DNA of 64,000 bases. Origin: Cheiracanthium punctorium (lineage: Eukaryota > Arthropoda > Arachnida > Araneae > Cheiracanthiidae). The DNA lies in NCBI GenBank assembly GCA_038373885.1, contig JAWZYV010013186.1:620001-684000 (forward strand). Reading direction: 5' to 3'. The notes below the pieces were generated by a model, which was not told the origin of the DNA, searched no databases, and was given only the letters and a program-made list of their open reading frames with translations. Shown here piece by piece: positions 41,513 to 56,765 of this stretch. The number at the start of each line of letters is the position of its first letter. Within the stretch, counting starts at the first letter, position 1. The position numbers and the translations under genes were made by a program.

Positions 41513-44392
41513 AAGAAAGAAAAAGAAATTCATACAAAATACAGAACTTACTACAAAATTCTTCATCTGAATTATCACTGCAATCTGCAGTTCCATCACA
41601 GATTCGAATTCTTGAAATACAGCTCTGGTTGTTGTGACATTGAAATTGCCCAGGCTTACACATAAAGGGTGCTGAAACAAAGTATCAATTAAATAAAATT
41701 TCTATTTAAAATATTGAAAAATGTAAATTGTAAAAGTAATTATAAAAGATCACTCAAAATAGAGCATGCAATACTTTCTAAAAGCAACAGTAGCTTTGTC
41801 TATACTAACAAAATGCAGGGGTAAACAAATGTGTGTATGCATGTATCTATGTTTGTATGTGGGCCTATCTCCTCTGGAATGGTGGGGAGTTGAGTTTTGA
41901 CCAAGCTGTCCAGGGATTCGGAAAATTCTGAGGAAGGTCTTCTGCTAACTCGAATTTCAAAAATCCAATTATTCTAGCAGATATTGATGAAAAATATGTC
42001 AAAAAGGCTAATTTTTGTTCTCCGTAATTGTAATCCCTGTACTGAAAAAAGTGAAATGAGCATCTTGGATGCCATGTGTGGCAATTTTGCTGAATAAAAT
42101 GTTTTAAATTCTTAAAGTAAAAATAGAAGTATATTTTATTCTTAGTTTATATTTGTGAGGTTATTTTTTAAAATATAATATTGTGTGCATGGGAAAGCAG
42201 AACAGGAATGAAATGTCTTATACGCACAATAATAAGGATTGAATATTTCTGAGACTATGCTACATATGCTAACTAATATGTAAAAATTTTTAGTTTAGCG
42301 AAAAATAAAATAGCTGATAGGCCGATTTTGAGAAAGTGAGTTCTAGCAGTTTGCACAGTTTTAGGCTGGGTGCAATTTACTGAGAGCTTAAGGAAATAGC
42401 AGTTTTGAAAACAAGTATACAGGTTTTATTGGAATACAGCATTAAATTTTAATTATCAGTGCAGAAATAATGCAGTTATTAAGGGATTTCAAGTGATCTA
42501 AATTCAGAATTCTCGTCAAATTAAGTAAACCGATTTACATTAGGGGAATTCCGCTAAATTTCAGAAAATTGAAATCTTTGCATTTAGTACATCAGATCAG
42601 AGTTAACAATGAATAAAACACGTTATAGTTGATAATTTAAAATGCTACTTTTCAAATAAATGACTGCTTTACTTTTTGGCAATCAAACCCTATAAGTGAC
42701 AGATATTTCCCATTTTGATTGCTGTTAAGTCAATGTTCCAAATGATTCCCTGAAAAAATCTTGCAAAATGTATGTTGGCACTTTGACGAGGCTTAGATTT
42801 GAAACTGGATATTGTTCGAGACTGGTATATATGGTAACACTGGTTGCATGTCCCTGCTTGCTAGCGGGGTTATCCCACTAGTTAAATAAATTTTGTTAGC
42901 CAACTTTTTGAAATGATAAATCATACTTCCATTAAAAGAAAGCAATTGCTTCAGGAAGTAAATAAACTTTGTAAAAATCTGTAAAATATTCCAAGTACCA
43001 AATTTCAAAACACTTGCCTAATCAAACTGTTAGCTGCTAATCAAAATTAAAGATTTCAGAGTTGAAAATTTCATACTTTAAATTGCATGAAACATAAAAA
43101 AAAAATGAATAAATAATTTAAAAAAAAAATGATATTCTTGAATATGCAGTTTATCTTTTTAACTATTATACATATAAAGCACGTATTTAAGTTTCTTTTT
43201 CCCTTTTAGTAAGTTTTTTGTAAAGCTTATTTAAAAAAAAAATTGATTTAAAAGTAATAAACATTTTTACAGACACATACATGAGAAATAACATAGTAAT
43301 CACTTCTGCTATAAGTAAGATAGCATTTTGATCTACCTCAGTAAATCTTGTTAGCCTTTTCAGGTTTGATTTTAAAATGAGTAAATTACTGTAAAGGAAC
43401 ATTCATTTCACATTCTTTTAAAAGAGGTACTTACGACAGCCAGCTTCATCCGATCCATCTCTGCAGTCCTTGTTTCCATCACACTTGTAGTACAACGGGA
43501 TGCATCGGGAATCGTCTCCTCCACACAAATGTTGTCCAGCTGTACAGTTGGCTATGCATGTACGATTTGGCAACCCAGATCCTGGAGCATGGGGCAACAT
43601 CACAAAGTTGTCTGGGCAAGCACATGTGTATTTGTCCCCTCCTGGTGCAATGAGGCACAGGTGAGAACAGCCTCCATTGTTGGTGCTACAAGGATTTTTA
43701 TCTGCAAACATAAAAGACACACAATTATAAAGATGCAATCTTGTCCGATACACAAAGATTTTCAGATTTATAAGCAAAGGGTATCTTCGCATTAACGTAA
43801 TATGACAGTGGCATGAATTGTGACGTGTTTTCATCATCAAAACATCAAGTTGATCTCTTGCCTAGTCACATTTGATACATCAATATTTGAAATAAGAAGA
43901 ATGACTTTGGCAAATTAAAGAAAATGACTTGTATCTTTTTGTGAGTTAACTTAAAGATTAGGTTTTCTGACAATAGATGTCATCGCTAACAAATCATGTT
44001 TAAACCAGGGATGAGAATGCACAGAGATGAAAAAAAGCAAAAGTGTGTGAGCCTGAATTTGACCATGAAAGAATTTCTTTTACCATTAAATTTCCAACCA
44101 CAAAGCAAATCAATTCCTTTTATCCTGAACAAAATAATATCCAAGTACACATATATAAATAAATACTTAAAAATCAATTTTAGATAGAGAACATTTAATA
44201 ATCGAAATTTAAAAAGAGGATTTTTAGCAATTTCATAAAATTTAAGGTCAAGATAAATCAAATTTCATGCCTGAATTTCATTCATTTTTTTTATAAATGT
44301 AATTATAAAATAATATAAAAAGACTAATTTTCGGGGTCTAATATTTGAGAAACCTTGATCAGAAATACAATAAAATTATACATATCCAGCAG

Positions 44393-44434
<42 letters not shown>

Positions 44435-45595
44435 ACAGTTTCAAAAATTAACTTTCAGATAGTTAGAATAAGAAAGAAAGAAGCATTATTATTTTTTTAA
44501 ACAGGAAATGAATAATACTTAATAAATGTCTAAATATTTTTTCTAAATAAAATTTAGAATCTTCTAGGCTTTACAGCACTTTCATTCAAAGCGGAGGAAA
44601 AAGTCAGGAACAAATGCACCTGTCTTATTAACAGCAAAAGGACAGAAAATAATGTATGAACAATTTGTAATTAAAAAAAATTAGGTTGAAAAAAACTGCA
44701 CGTAAGAATAGAAGAAAATATAGATGCAGCAATTTCTTTTGCTTTTTTAAAAATTGGAGTGGAAGAAAGAGACACAGATCAATAAATATATTATGGGGGC
44801 GAAATACTTTTCTATTTAGTTACAGTAACAAAAATGTCTTTAAAAATAAATTGAAAAACTGTATTTTTACTCAGTAAAGAAAAGTCCAATCTTTTTTTTT
44901 TTTTTTTTTTTTTTTTTTCTATTTAGTAAATCTAATGGAAATCTTTATATGGATTTGCAGCATAGAATTAATGTGACAATTTTTTAGCTCAAAATTCCCA
45001 CTTTCAAATGCATTTAAAATTGAAAATTTTTTTAAATTATTTGAAACAAGCATTTGTATACTTTAAAACTGCATTAGAGATATTAATAAAGAAATACTTA
45101 AAGGAAAATATTCCTTTACGAGAAGGATGTAAAAAGATTGAACAAGAATTGGAAGATATGAAATATAAAGCTTGGCCATGATTATAGAAGAGATAAATTG
45201 TTAAATTAATAAAATTTGGAAAGTAACTAAACTGCAGAATTCCATGGATTCAAGGAAAATTCTCATCCCTGTTAAACAGATATTTTCAATGTGTAAAGAG
45301 GCGTTTAGTGAACTTTATCCTTTCCTATTATTTAATATTAATTTAGTATTCTCAGTGAATAAATCACAAAAAATTTCATAGAAACTGGCCAATATGTTCA
45401 CATTAATGTGTTCATATTATTGCTCATTTTCATAAGTTTGGGGAACAGGAGACAGCACAGAAGAGCATGAGACATTAACTTTGTTTAGAAAACCATATGC
45501 TATTACCTTTATATTATTACATTTCAGAAATTTAAATGGTTTAGTTAAAACTTTAAAATGTACACACTCAGTCATTTCAAATATGATAAAAAGTT

Positions 45596-45626
<31 letters not shown>

Positions 45627-48600
45627 TGGAATCTCAGTGATTTCAGAAAAAGTTTGGGCCCTAATAATGTAACAAATATACGAATAAAAAGAGGCATAAT
45701 GGTGTGTGGCATAATGTGTTAATAAATAATAAAGTGCATAATGGTAGAAGCTTTCAAAAATGAAAAGTTATGAGAAAAAGCTAGAAAAAGTAATTTTCTG
45801 AAAACTAAAAGGTTTGTACAACAATCTTAACATCCAGCATTATAGAGACATTAAAAAAAAAAAAGAAAAACTTACAAGGTAATTGCCTTAATGGGTGATA
45901 GACATGGATATCATAAGGCCGATGTGAAGTATTCCTTAACACTTCAATGTTCTCCCCGGTGAATTTGTCAGCTCTATACACTCCTTTCATGTTCCAATCA
46001 GTCCAATATATTTTGTTGTCAAAAACAGAGAGCGCAAATACATGAGGCACAGAGACCCCTGCCAAAACTTCATGTCGATTTTTGCCATCCAAATCAGCAA
46101 ACCTAAAATAGCAGAGTTTAGAGTTACAATCCAACGCATATGATTCAAAGACATGGAAAAAAATTACAACACAGGTAGACTCATGTTCAGCTATGTCTTA
46201 TTGCCAAGGTATTATTTTACAGTATATCTGCTAACATCTGGGAAAGAAAAAAAAATCCAGTGGTCTATGTTTAGAATTTAAAATCCTCAAAAGGCCATAA
46301 GTGCACTGGGTTGCTTAAGCAGTTCTTTCTCCTAGAAAGCTTCACATATCATTTCTGACAAGTTTGAGCAGTCACTACTTCTCTATACCTCGAAAAATTT
46401 TATTCTTCATTTCAGTTGCAATCTTACGTTTCTTGTAATAAAAAATCATGATATAACAAAACTTTTGCTTCTTCTCATCTATATAATTTCATTCTATATC
46501 TCATAATATAATTTAAAGAAGCACAAATATCTTCATTATGATTGTCGGATGAAACCCATCATTACTGCAGTCATCTGCAACATCTAGGCTAGCATGCATT
46601 AAGATTTGAAAGCATAATATAAAACTATTTAAAGCTAAAAATTCACTTACTCTATATAATCCAAGTGAGCATCTGCCCAAAATATCTTGTTGCTGAAGTA
46701 ATCAATTGTGAGAGCATTAGGCCAAACCAACTTATGGTCATACAGCACGATTCTCGAAAAGTTAGTTCCATCCAACCCCATGCGAGCAATGTAAGCATGG
46801 TGGCCCCAATCAGTGAAATACAGGTACCTAAAATAAAACATACATTCATTGAGACAACTCAGTCTTGCAGTAGAAGACTTAATGAATATTTCACTATGAA
46901 TTTGAATGCCCTGTAAATTTAAATTTGCCAGGAAACGATATGAATAATTAAATGACATTCACCAAAAATAAATAATGACTTAATTTACAGTAATACTTTT
47001 CATCTAGAGGTTGTAAATATATTCAAGGTCGTTCTTTTTTCAATTCCTACTATTAGTTCATGCTCTCAATATATTTATATAATGTTAAAATTTTCAATTG
47101 TTACTAAAATACTTTTTATTCATCCACTCACGTTCAAATACATTTTTTTAAACTTGAAGTGGATGACACTTGATGTTAATACAGTTTTTTCAAATATTAA
47201 TTTGTTAATTAATTTTAGATCCTGTTACGCGAGATTAAAAATGAATGAAAACAAAACTAAACAAACTGGATTAATGGTATCCACCCTTGCTTCACAAATG
47301 GCCCTGCATTAATTAACTAATAATCAATTAATAAGTAATTGATTAATTCAATTTAATAAAAAGTAACTAAAATAAAAGTTTTCTTTGCTGATCTAAGTAG
47401 GAACTGACTTAATTTTTCTTTTTTTTAATTTAAGAAATAAAGTAACTTTTGAACTGTTAAAAAACAAAAAAAAAAACAAAAAAAAAAAAACACCTGAAAT
47501 TATGCAGAAACATAATAAAAATGCTTATTTTCACAAGCTATACCATGCAGTCTTAGAAACTGTAAATCTAGTCAAGAAAATTCAAGGGGTGGGGTGGAAA
47601 CATTTTAAAATGCCATTTTTTTTGTTTCAGACCTTTTTTCTGGTAGTCATATCAGGCATATAGGTTTATTGTTGATAATTGAGCATAGTACAGTTTGTGA
47701 AGGAATACTTTTAAGTCTGACATAATTCATTTTTAAAATAATAGCTAAGTAATGAGTAGTTCCCCCTCCCAGCAATAGGCTTCAATTATACATTTTACGA
47801 ATTTGTTTAATGTATTTTCTTTTTAACCCTTTAAATGCACAGTGATCCCACTCTGGGAACACCAAACTCTGATGTTTTGACTGTTGCCAGTCACGAAGAA
47901 TAGATTTGATTTCTATAAAAATCGTGGCGGGTGACATAGCTCCACAAGAATCCTTTACTTTTTAGCACGTCATTTCACACAAAAAAAAATTGCTACGATT
48001 ATTTTTAACAGCACTGACAGATGATGAAAAATGGAAGAATGCGAGAACAGCTGTATAGATTGCCCTTTTTTCAGCATTGGGAAAGGGTTGTGCCTCAAAG
48101 GGTTAAACCTCCCTTCCTCTCAATAAGTTAATTTTTCAGTGATTGAAATCACAATTATATTAATGCTTTGTAGAGTAGTTCACATTTCTAAGTAGAAAGA
48201 AAGTTTTATTGTATTCATTCTACTGAAAAAAAAAAACCTACCCAATTCCAGGATGCACAGCAAGAGCTCGAGGATCTGATATTTTCTGACTTAGCAGAGT
48301 TTTTCTGTTCCTACCATCCAACTCGGCAACATCTAGCTGTTTAGATGTACGGTCAAGCCAATATATTTTTCTACAAAAAAGATAAAGCAAATCAGTTAAA
48401 GGAACACTCTACATATATATTAATAAATAAAAGCAAGAGATATAAAATAAAAATTACATTTAGTAAGAATTGCAACAAGGAAAGACTTAATATACACATA
48501 ATCCGTTTTACATCACTACTTACTAAATTCCATTTCTGTAAACAGCTTCTCTGTTAACACATTGTGTGCCTCATAGAAATATCCAAGACATGCAGGGACT

Positions 48601-51600
48601 GCATATTTTTTGGCAAATTCATAACTGCCAGCCTTTACAGAATATAACTAACCACTTTTTGTAAACAGGATGTCTTTTTAATATTTTTTAAATGAAGCAA
48701 CCAACCAGCATATTCCAAAAATTCTGTTACATTTTAAGTCTAAAACTATTGTATACAAACAGTGGTTAATTATACTTTTGTTGATGTTGGTAACTATGCA
48801 AACTGCATGTTACTAATCATCATAACTAAACATCAGAATGCACTTCTGGTGTTTTTCAATAATTATAATATTTCTTATTTACAAAACAATTACACTTTTA
48901 AACACTTAAAGAATTAAACTTCCAATTACTTTTTAAAGTATGGTACTATGCAAAACATTTTCCTTTATGAACAAAGACCAAACAATTGTCATAAGTATCT
49001 AGCAACTCTTTACATGTTAGTATAATTATACTGCTTTCTGCAAATTGACCTGCATGTTTTTCATCAAAGAGAATGCTTTATTTGATGTTGACAAGACAGT
49101 CGTTCACATCTAAGGTCTAAAACAGATGGTGCACGAAATGGGTAAAAAAAAACGTGAACAGTTCTTATTAATTTTCATGTATTTCGAATGCCATTTGATG
49201 TACAGACCTCAACAAATACCTCACAAAGACCAAGAAAACTTGTAAGCAGTACACAATGTTAAGATCTGCTCAGTGAACCTATAAGTTTGTCAGTTCTTAA
49301 GCGATTCATTTAAATAACACTTTCTTCATTATAGTATAGCTACAAAAGCAATCTTGAAAATGTTTTTAAATTAAATATCATGATGAAAGTCTTCGGACTT
49401 TTTTTTGCATTGGCAGCCTTACACCATACTAACTAAAATTCTACATCTAACAAAAGCTCAAAAATTAAAAATGTCATTGTTTTTATAAAAGTTTAAGGCA
49501 AATTATCTACACATTTCAAAGCTAAAAAAACAAAAAACAGTGTCTTAAATACCTTCCAATCCAATCAACAGCTAGTCCTTCGAGACCCTGGGTGTCATGT
49601 TTAATGAGAGTTTCTTCCCCAGTACCATTCAAGTATATTCGACTGATAGTTTTATTGCCTACATCACAGAAGTACAATCTGTCTTCCGAGTAATCAAAGT
49701 CCAGTGCAACCACATTTCTGAGGTCCATCTTTATCAAGCTGTATTTAGTTCCATCGGTACTCATGTTTCGAAGGTAATAACGATTGGTGAAAATGACCCA
49801 AGGTTCAGTTTCTGTAGGAAGAGAAAAATATGTTCCATTACAACAAAAACAAGATTGTTATAGCAATGTTAAATATTATACAGAGTTATAACATAATGGA
49901 AATGCTCGTAAAACCCCCTTCCCTATTGAAACTTAAAAAAAAAAAAAAGAAACCTTTAATATAAAAATGAATAAATAAATAAATAAAAAATAAAAAACTA
50001 CTGTTAAAACAGATTTTGCTGTTCCACCCTTAATGAACGACAAGAAATCCCAGATAAAACTCTGGTATCTATGTTGTTCCACAGGCTTTTGTACACTTTG
50101 CCAATGGTTGCTCTTGTAAAAGGCAATTTTAATCCTTCCAATTGGATCTTTTAAGCATCAATTTTTTAAATCCTACATGCTTTCCCAACACACAATTGAG
50201 CAAATTAAAACCTCTTCACCCTTGTCCTGAAAAGAATTACTTTACCTATAGCTAAAACTGTTCTGTAATTATCGAACAAAATTAAAGCACTCACTATTTT
50301 GTTGAGATGAGTGTTAATTTTACAATACTATTGATAAGAAAATTACAAAATGCAATTATGCTGAACACAGAATTCAAAATGCAGCAAGAACTTCGGGGCC
50401 AGACTTTAGATAACTATAATTGATTATACTTGCTTGTGTAGTTGTCATGTAATCATAATCCAAAAATTCACCTCTCGGGTAAACACCATGTAATTGTAAT
50501 CTGTAAATTTTATTTTTCAAAAAGTCATAATCTACTTATTTACACATTTGTGCAATTATTCTGAAGTCTTTGAGACATATTTGGAACACAAAAGGAATGT
50601 GCTGGCAGAAATTAAATTTTGGAGCAATTAGAAAAAGGGAATTTTTTTTTTTTTTTTTTGAGTCATCATTAAATGAAATCTGGCAGAAACACATATACAG
50701 AAAGTAATACTTTGGATTCTGAAGGTAAAAATGCAAAACCTTCATGAAAGTTATGGGAATTTTTTTTTTTTTTTTTTTTTGGGGGGGGGGGGGAGGGGGG
50801 ACAAAATTATACAGCTTCATTAAGACTGGAGAGAAAACTTAAAACCAGTCTTTTGGTAACAAATCGGGGTACTTATGCATTAGCACATTAACTTTGCTCA
50901 ATTAGTGTTAATTGGGCTTTATTAATACACAGCCATTTTATGTTAGATATAAAGAGCTGTCTAAGACAAACGGTGAACTATCCTCCACAGGCTACGAATT
51001 GTAGAAAACGCAGTCCAATCTAGTACCTGTGTTCCAAACCTCACATAAATGTCAAATTTCATATTCTTAGCTTCAGTTGTTTTTGTCTAGGCAAAATACT
51101 GACTTACAAAAAACAACATTACTTTTTGGTCTTCCTAATAAGTAGCCAGGTACTTCAGCATCACATTTACGAAGCTATTTGAAGTAGCTCACACACACAC
51201 ATTACATGCGCATACATTAATAAAATGAAGTCTCAAATGAGTCAGGGCTCTACTGTAAAACATGGTATTTCTGCCAAGTGGAAGGGTGACGAAGTGTCAA
51301 GATGGTCACCAAACATAATAAAATTATACTTTAAAGTAACTAGGAGCCAAAACCCCCCAGACTCGCTACGCTCGCTTTTCGTATGAGGCATTCGGCCCCT
51401 AATCAGGCTTATTCATAAAAAAGACATAATTTCAACAGACAAAACCCGAAGATTGGATCAGACAGAATGTTACTGAGCTAAGCTACACATTCCTTGGTTC
51501 TTGCATCTTCCGTGGGGAATCCATGTACCGTATTTTCCGGTAATAAGGCCGCACCGTGTAGAACGCCGCAAATAGATAATTATTTCTATTTATAGAACTA

Positions 51601-54600
51601 GTTTAACGCCGCACTGTGAATAACGCCGCACTTGTTTAGAAGTATTATAGAATCAAGCTTATCAAGTTTAGATGTGCTATTTTAGGTAATACTATAAAGT
51701 AGTACACATAAAACTAAACAATTATAATTAAAATAACTTACCATGTAATATATAAATTTGCGATGTTTGTCGATACGTCATTATTAGTACAATTTATTTA
51801 TCTATTTTTAGAATATACATATGCATATATATATTTATATATACTACAGACTGTTTTCTACTTCAGAAAATCCGTCAAAATCCTCGTTCTCAGTGTCACT
51901 CTGGAACATTTTTAAGAATTCAGATGCAAAAAGCTCATCAACATCTGAACCGTTTTCATCATCGGAAGACACACTAGAAATTGCAGGAATCCCATTAGCG
52001 CTATTTTGTGAAAAATCGATAATTTCGGCTTTTTGAAAGGCTCTCTCTACCATACCATTCGGAATTTTATTCCAGGAGTCCGAAATCCACTCGCAAACTT
52101 CGGTATAAGTTGCTTTACGTCTCCGGCCTCCTTTCGTAAACGTATGATTTTCTGCCGACATCCACGATTCCCAGTGATGACGCATGCGAGCTTTAAATGC
52201 CCGATTTATACACAAATCCATGTTACTATACGTAAATGTTACTAAAACATATGTTACTATACAAAATGTTACTATACGTAAACACCGTGATGGGTTTTCA
52301 CCATGCGAGACTTTTATAGGAACGGAAAAAGATCATGGATTATTTTGTTCCTTAACCAGATTTAAGGTTGCTGTTTTTTTTTGTTTTTTTGGAGAGGGGG
52401 TTAAATGATCAGCTGTAACTTTGGAACTACTTACAAGCCGCACCCAGTTATTGGCCGCATTTTTGTTTCAGAAAAAGAAAAATATTGTTTAACACCGCGG
52501 CGTTATAACCGGAAAATACGGTACATCAAAATTTGAACTTCACATTACAGACCCCCTACCCCTCATAACACGAAAGATATTTTGTTATAGTAATCCGTGT
52601 TGTACGGGTCCTGAGCTCCCTATACTCCACCTGGAGTGCGGACTCCGCTTATAATCGCTGAAAAAATGATTTGCACTCCTCAGAAACACAATGATATTTA
52701 ATGTTGCCATTCAAAAGTTATATTAATTAGGAGCTAAAGCGTAATAAAATCAGAACATCTGTTTCAGCTATATTTTTAATAATGTAAAACCTATTGGACA
52801 CCTTGCGAATTTGCCACCCATGCCGATTTTTCATTATTTGGCGACTTGTGTACATGTAAAGTTAATAAAAGCTACGGAACAGAGAGGATAGCCTGCCACC
52901 CATGGAGACTTTTCATTATTGGGCGATTGACACATGCTCACAACCTATATTTACTGTTCATTTAAGGTTACCGGAAAACCGTTATCCATATTTTCATTTA
53001 CATAATCGTTTGCAAATTGGCATACTTAGCACCACGAATTATACCATTTCGTTGCACTAGCAAATATCCAAAGTGTACTGTAACTGCTATAATGGCACAG
53101 TTAATGCCACCAAATATTTCTACTGGTAGCAAATAATCCAGCTGGACGAGAACCGGCTTTAAAATAATCTGCATTTTAATTATTTTTCATTTTCAAGATA
53201 TTAGTTATTCTGTTTTGGAAAAACGGAATAATCGCTCATTCTAAACTCCTGTTGTCTAAGCAAACTTACTATTTGAAAATTGTCAACTTTGTGTAACACA
53301 TTTTGAGTTACTTATTTCATATAGTTTTTATTTTGGCGTAAAATGGGCGTCATTCTAACTCATGTTTGTAAATTTCACGCGACTCTAGATACTTGGAAAC
53401 GCTTTGTTGCAAAGGAATGAATGATTTTATGCCAAATCTGGCAACCATTCGGTTTATTTTTTCAGTTTTTTATTAATATCTTCTAAAATAATTCGATTTT
53501 CGAAATTTAAATCAGCTTAGCAGGTTCCTCGGAATTTTTCGAATCTGTGGGCACCTGAGTCGAAACTCAAATCCCTACGGTTTAGGAGGAGATAGGTCCA
53601 CAAGCTTTGACAGCGCCAGCGGCCTTTACTTTTTTTTAGAATAGAGAGATAATAATGGTAGCTTAAACAGAAACAGTGTTAACATATGCTTAATGTTATT
53701 AAGCATATGTTTGCACCATGCACAAGATATGGAACGAAAAAATAATTGCCGAATTGGCAGCCATATAGTGTTCTGGAATAGAGCCATGAACAAGATACTA
53801 GAATTCACTTACTATCCTTCCTCTTACAAGTTCTTCCGTCAAGTTCTCTTTCATAGAAGGTCTCGTTACACTTACAGTAGTAAGATCCTGGAGTATTGAA
53901 GCAATATTGCGAACACACTTCTGGCTTCACGACACATTCATCGATATCCTTGCACGCTTTACCATCTTTCGCCAGCTCGTAACCTTCGGTACACTCACAG
54001 TAGAATCCGGTCAGCGTGTTGACACACTTGTGCTCGCACTGGTTTGTCTCCACCTTGGCACATTCATCGATGTGACAGTGTGCTGGCTCGTCGGAGCTGT
54101 CGTCACAGTCGATCTGCTTGTTGCACACATGTTCATAAGGAATGCACTGCTTGCTGGTCTTGCACATGAACTGGGCACCGGAGCACGTTGGAGCTTCTGT
54201 GGCGCAGTCTTTGACGAGTTCGTCACTGCCATCTCCGCAATCATCTTCGCCATCACAGTGGTAGATCTTGCGGATGCACTTGGCATTTCGGCAGGTGAAT
54301 TCATCACTGCCACAGGTACGGAAAGCTAAAAAAAAAAATTAATTAAATTAAGTATATACCTGAAGTAGAAAGACAAGTTTAACAGTATGGCTACAAAAAT
54401 TGGGGGAAAAAAAGTACACCAAAAGTACACCAATATGTTTTGTTATTTTTCTAGTTTTACTCAAAAAATACTTATAATAATCAATTTTGTTTTATACATA
54501 TCTAGTTAAATGTACTTTGCAATGATACTTTTCAGTAAAGTATCCATGATTTGGATGCCGACAAAGAATTGACCCATAATTTGGAAAATTCTATGATCTA

Positions 54601-56727
54601 CACAAATCTTGGTTCCAACCTGTGTGGATTACAAGGAGTACTGAATTAAAAAAAAAAAAAAAAATTACATAAAACTGAATAGAGCTAAGAGAACTTACTG
54701 CAGTTCTTTGGCTCATCCGATCCATCTCCACAATCGTTGTCATGATCGCACATCCATTCCTTGTTGATGCACCTCCTGTTATTGCACCGGAACTGGTTGT
54801 CTTCGCAGGGTTCTGGAGGAGGGCAGTTGTGCAGGGTGCTGTTCTCGTCAGCCCCATCCACGCAGTCTGGATCGCCATCGCACACCCACCTCTTGGGTAT
54901 GCAGGATGCACGGCCCCACTGCTTGTTCTGCGGGCAAGTGAATTCTTTTTCAGGATCACACTCTCTGGTTTCTGAAATTTAATTTCACAAAAGGAATGCT
55001 TTTTAGAAGAAAAATAGGCAACACTTTGTTTAATCCTATATATAATGTGATCATAAATTCAACATGCAAGTGAATTTGAAAATGGGTCTGGAATTTTCAA
55101 TCAGATGGGTGTAACTGAAAATGATATTTACTGTGCGAGTGATAACAAGGACTGTGATGAGAACAGTTGTAGCAGCAATTTGAATTGCTGATTAGCGTTA
55201 ATAAATAATGTTACTAGAGGTGTTGTATAAAACAAGTATAACGAGGGAATTGAAGACGCCTGAATACTTTTATTGAGAAAGATTTTTCCAGTTTAATTAT
55301 CCACTCTTTATACATTTCTTGATTCATACTTATATTGTGGATTATATGCCGCAATAAAAAAATATTCCACGAATAATACACATTTTCCTTAATTTTTTTA
55401 AACAATAAAATATTAAATACTGTGTTTACTCATGTATAACAAGTTCTCTTGAGGTCAGGCTTTACAAAATCAGCAAAATCTGACTTGCCTACCAGAATGG
55501 CTTTTAAGAATTTTTACTCATTTTTATACATTGCATTTATTAATTATGAAACAGAAATTTGAAATACATTAAATAACAGCACAATTGAAAAACAAATGTA
55601 CTGTACTACGTGTAATATATATAACATAGGAGAATATTAACAAACACATTTTAATAGAAATTCTGCACTTTTCTGTTACATTATTTTTGTTTGAAGCCCA
55701 AGAAAGATCCCTCATGCCAAGTCTTGTTCATCTTAAGGAGTTTTGACTATATGTCTAGTCTTTACACATTTACTTGGAGGTCTTTTTGATGATGGGGAAG
55801 AAATTCACGTGGGGCTTTGAAAAAAAATTGTAGAAGGGATGCCATAGCCTACGAGCCATTAAAGGGCTTAATCTGGACCTGGGAAGAGGTGACACGAGGC
55901 AAGTAACTCACCACACTGGTGTCTTTCATCTTCATCTGACCTGTCCAGGCAATCATTATCTCCATCACATATATAAATGCGAGGAATGCAGTTCCCATTG
56001 TCGCAGGTGAACAGATCGCCAAAGCATGTCTTCTTTTCACTCTTGCAGTACTCTTCTGGCTCATCAGCACCATCGCCACAGTCATCATCTCCGTCACAAT
56101 ACCAGGTGGCAGGAATGCAACGATGGCTTGAACATCTGGAGAAAGAAATTATTTTCATTACAAAAATTGGAAACTTAAAAAAATCATAAATAACAATTAT
56201 AAAATGAAAAAAAAAGCATAAATTTGAAATACAGTAGAAGACCCAAAATCCGCCGATACGAAATCCCCAAGGTTCTAAAAAACCCGCACTGTCTGTTCAA
56301 TGCAAACAATGAAATCTACTTTGTCAGCTGCACTTCAGAAAACTGCAGTATAATCTCAAAGTAGAAACTAAATAAGTCGTTCCCACTTGGGGGGGGGGGG
56401 GGGAAGCTAGTTAGAATTTGTGAACTCTGATGGTTTCACTGATAACCTTCAGATGACTGACAGGGACATAATTGATATTAGATTACATTCACATGATACA
56501 GACCGACACAGTAAGAAGTGATAAAATTGCATTATTTTTAAAGTTTCTTTATATTTAACTAGCTGCGTGCCCGTTCTTCGCACGGTAGGAAACGAAAAAT
56601 TTCCTCACATGTGTAATTCGAATTAATTCCAGTGATGTGGAATCTAGAAAAAGCAAAATTATTTCACTCTTGACTTAAAATTTGCGTCATATATGTAATA
56701 ACCTGAGATCATTTCAATATAATGACA

Positions 56728-56765
<38 letters not shown>

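Noticed and set aside
53907..54329. Plus-strand frame of 140 codons
   Set aside because: It is the antisense shadow of LRP2 exon 8, open only because of the GC-richer coding sequence there.
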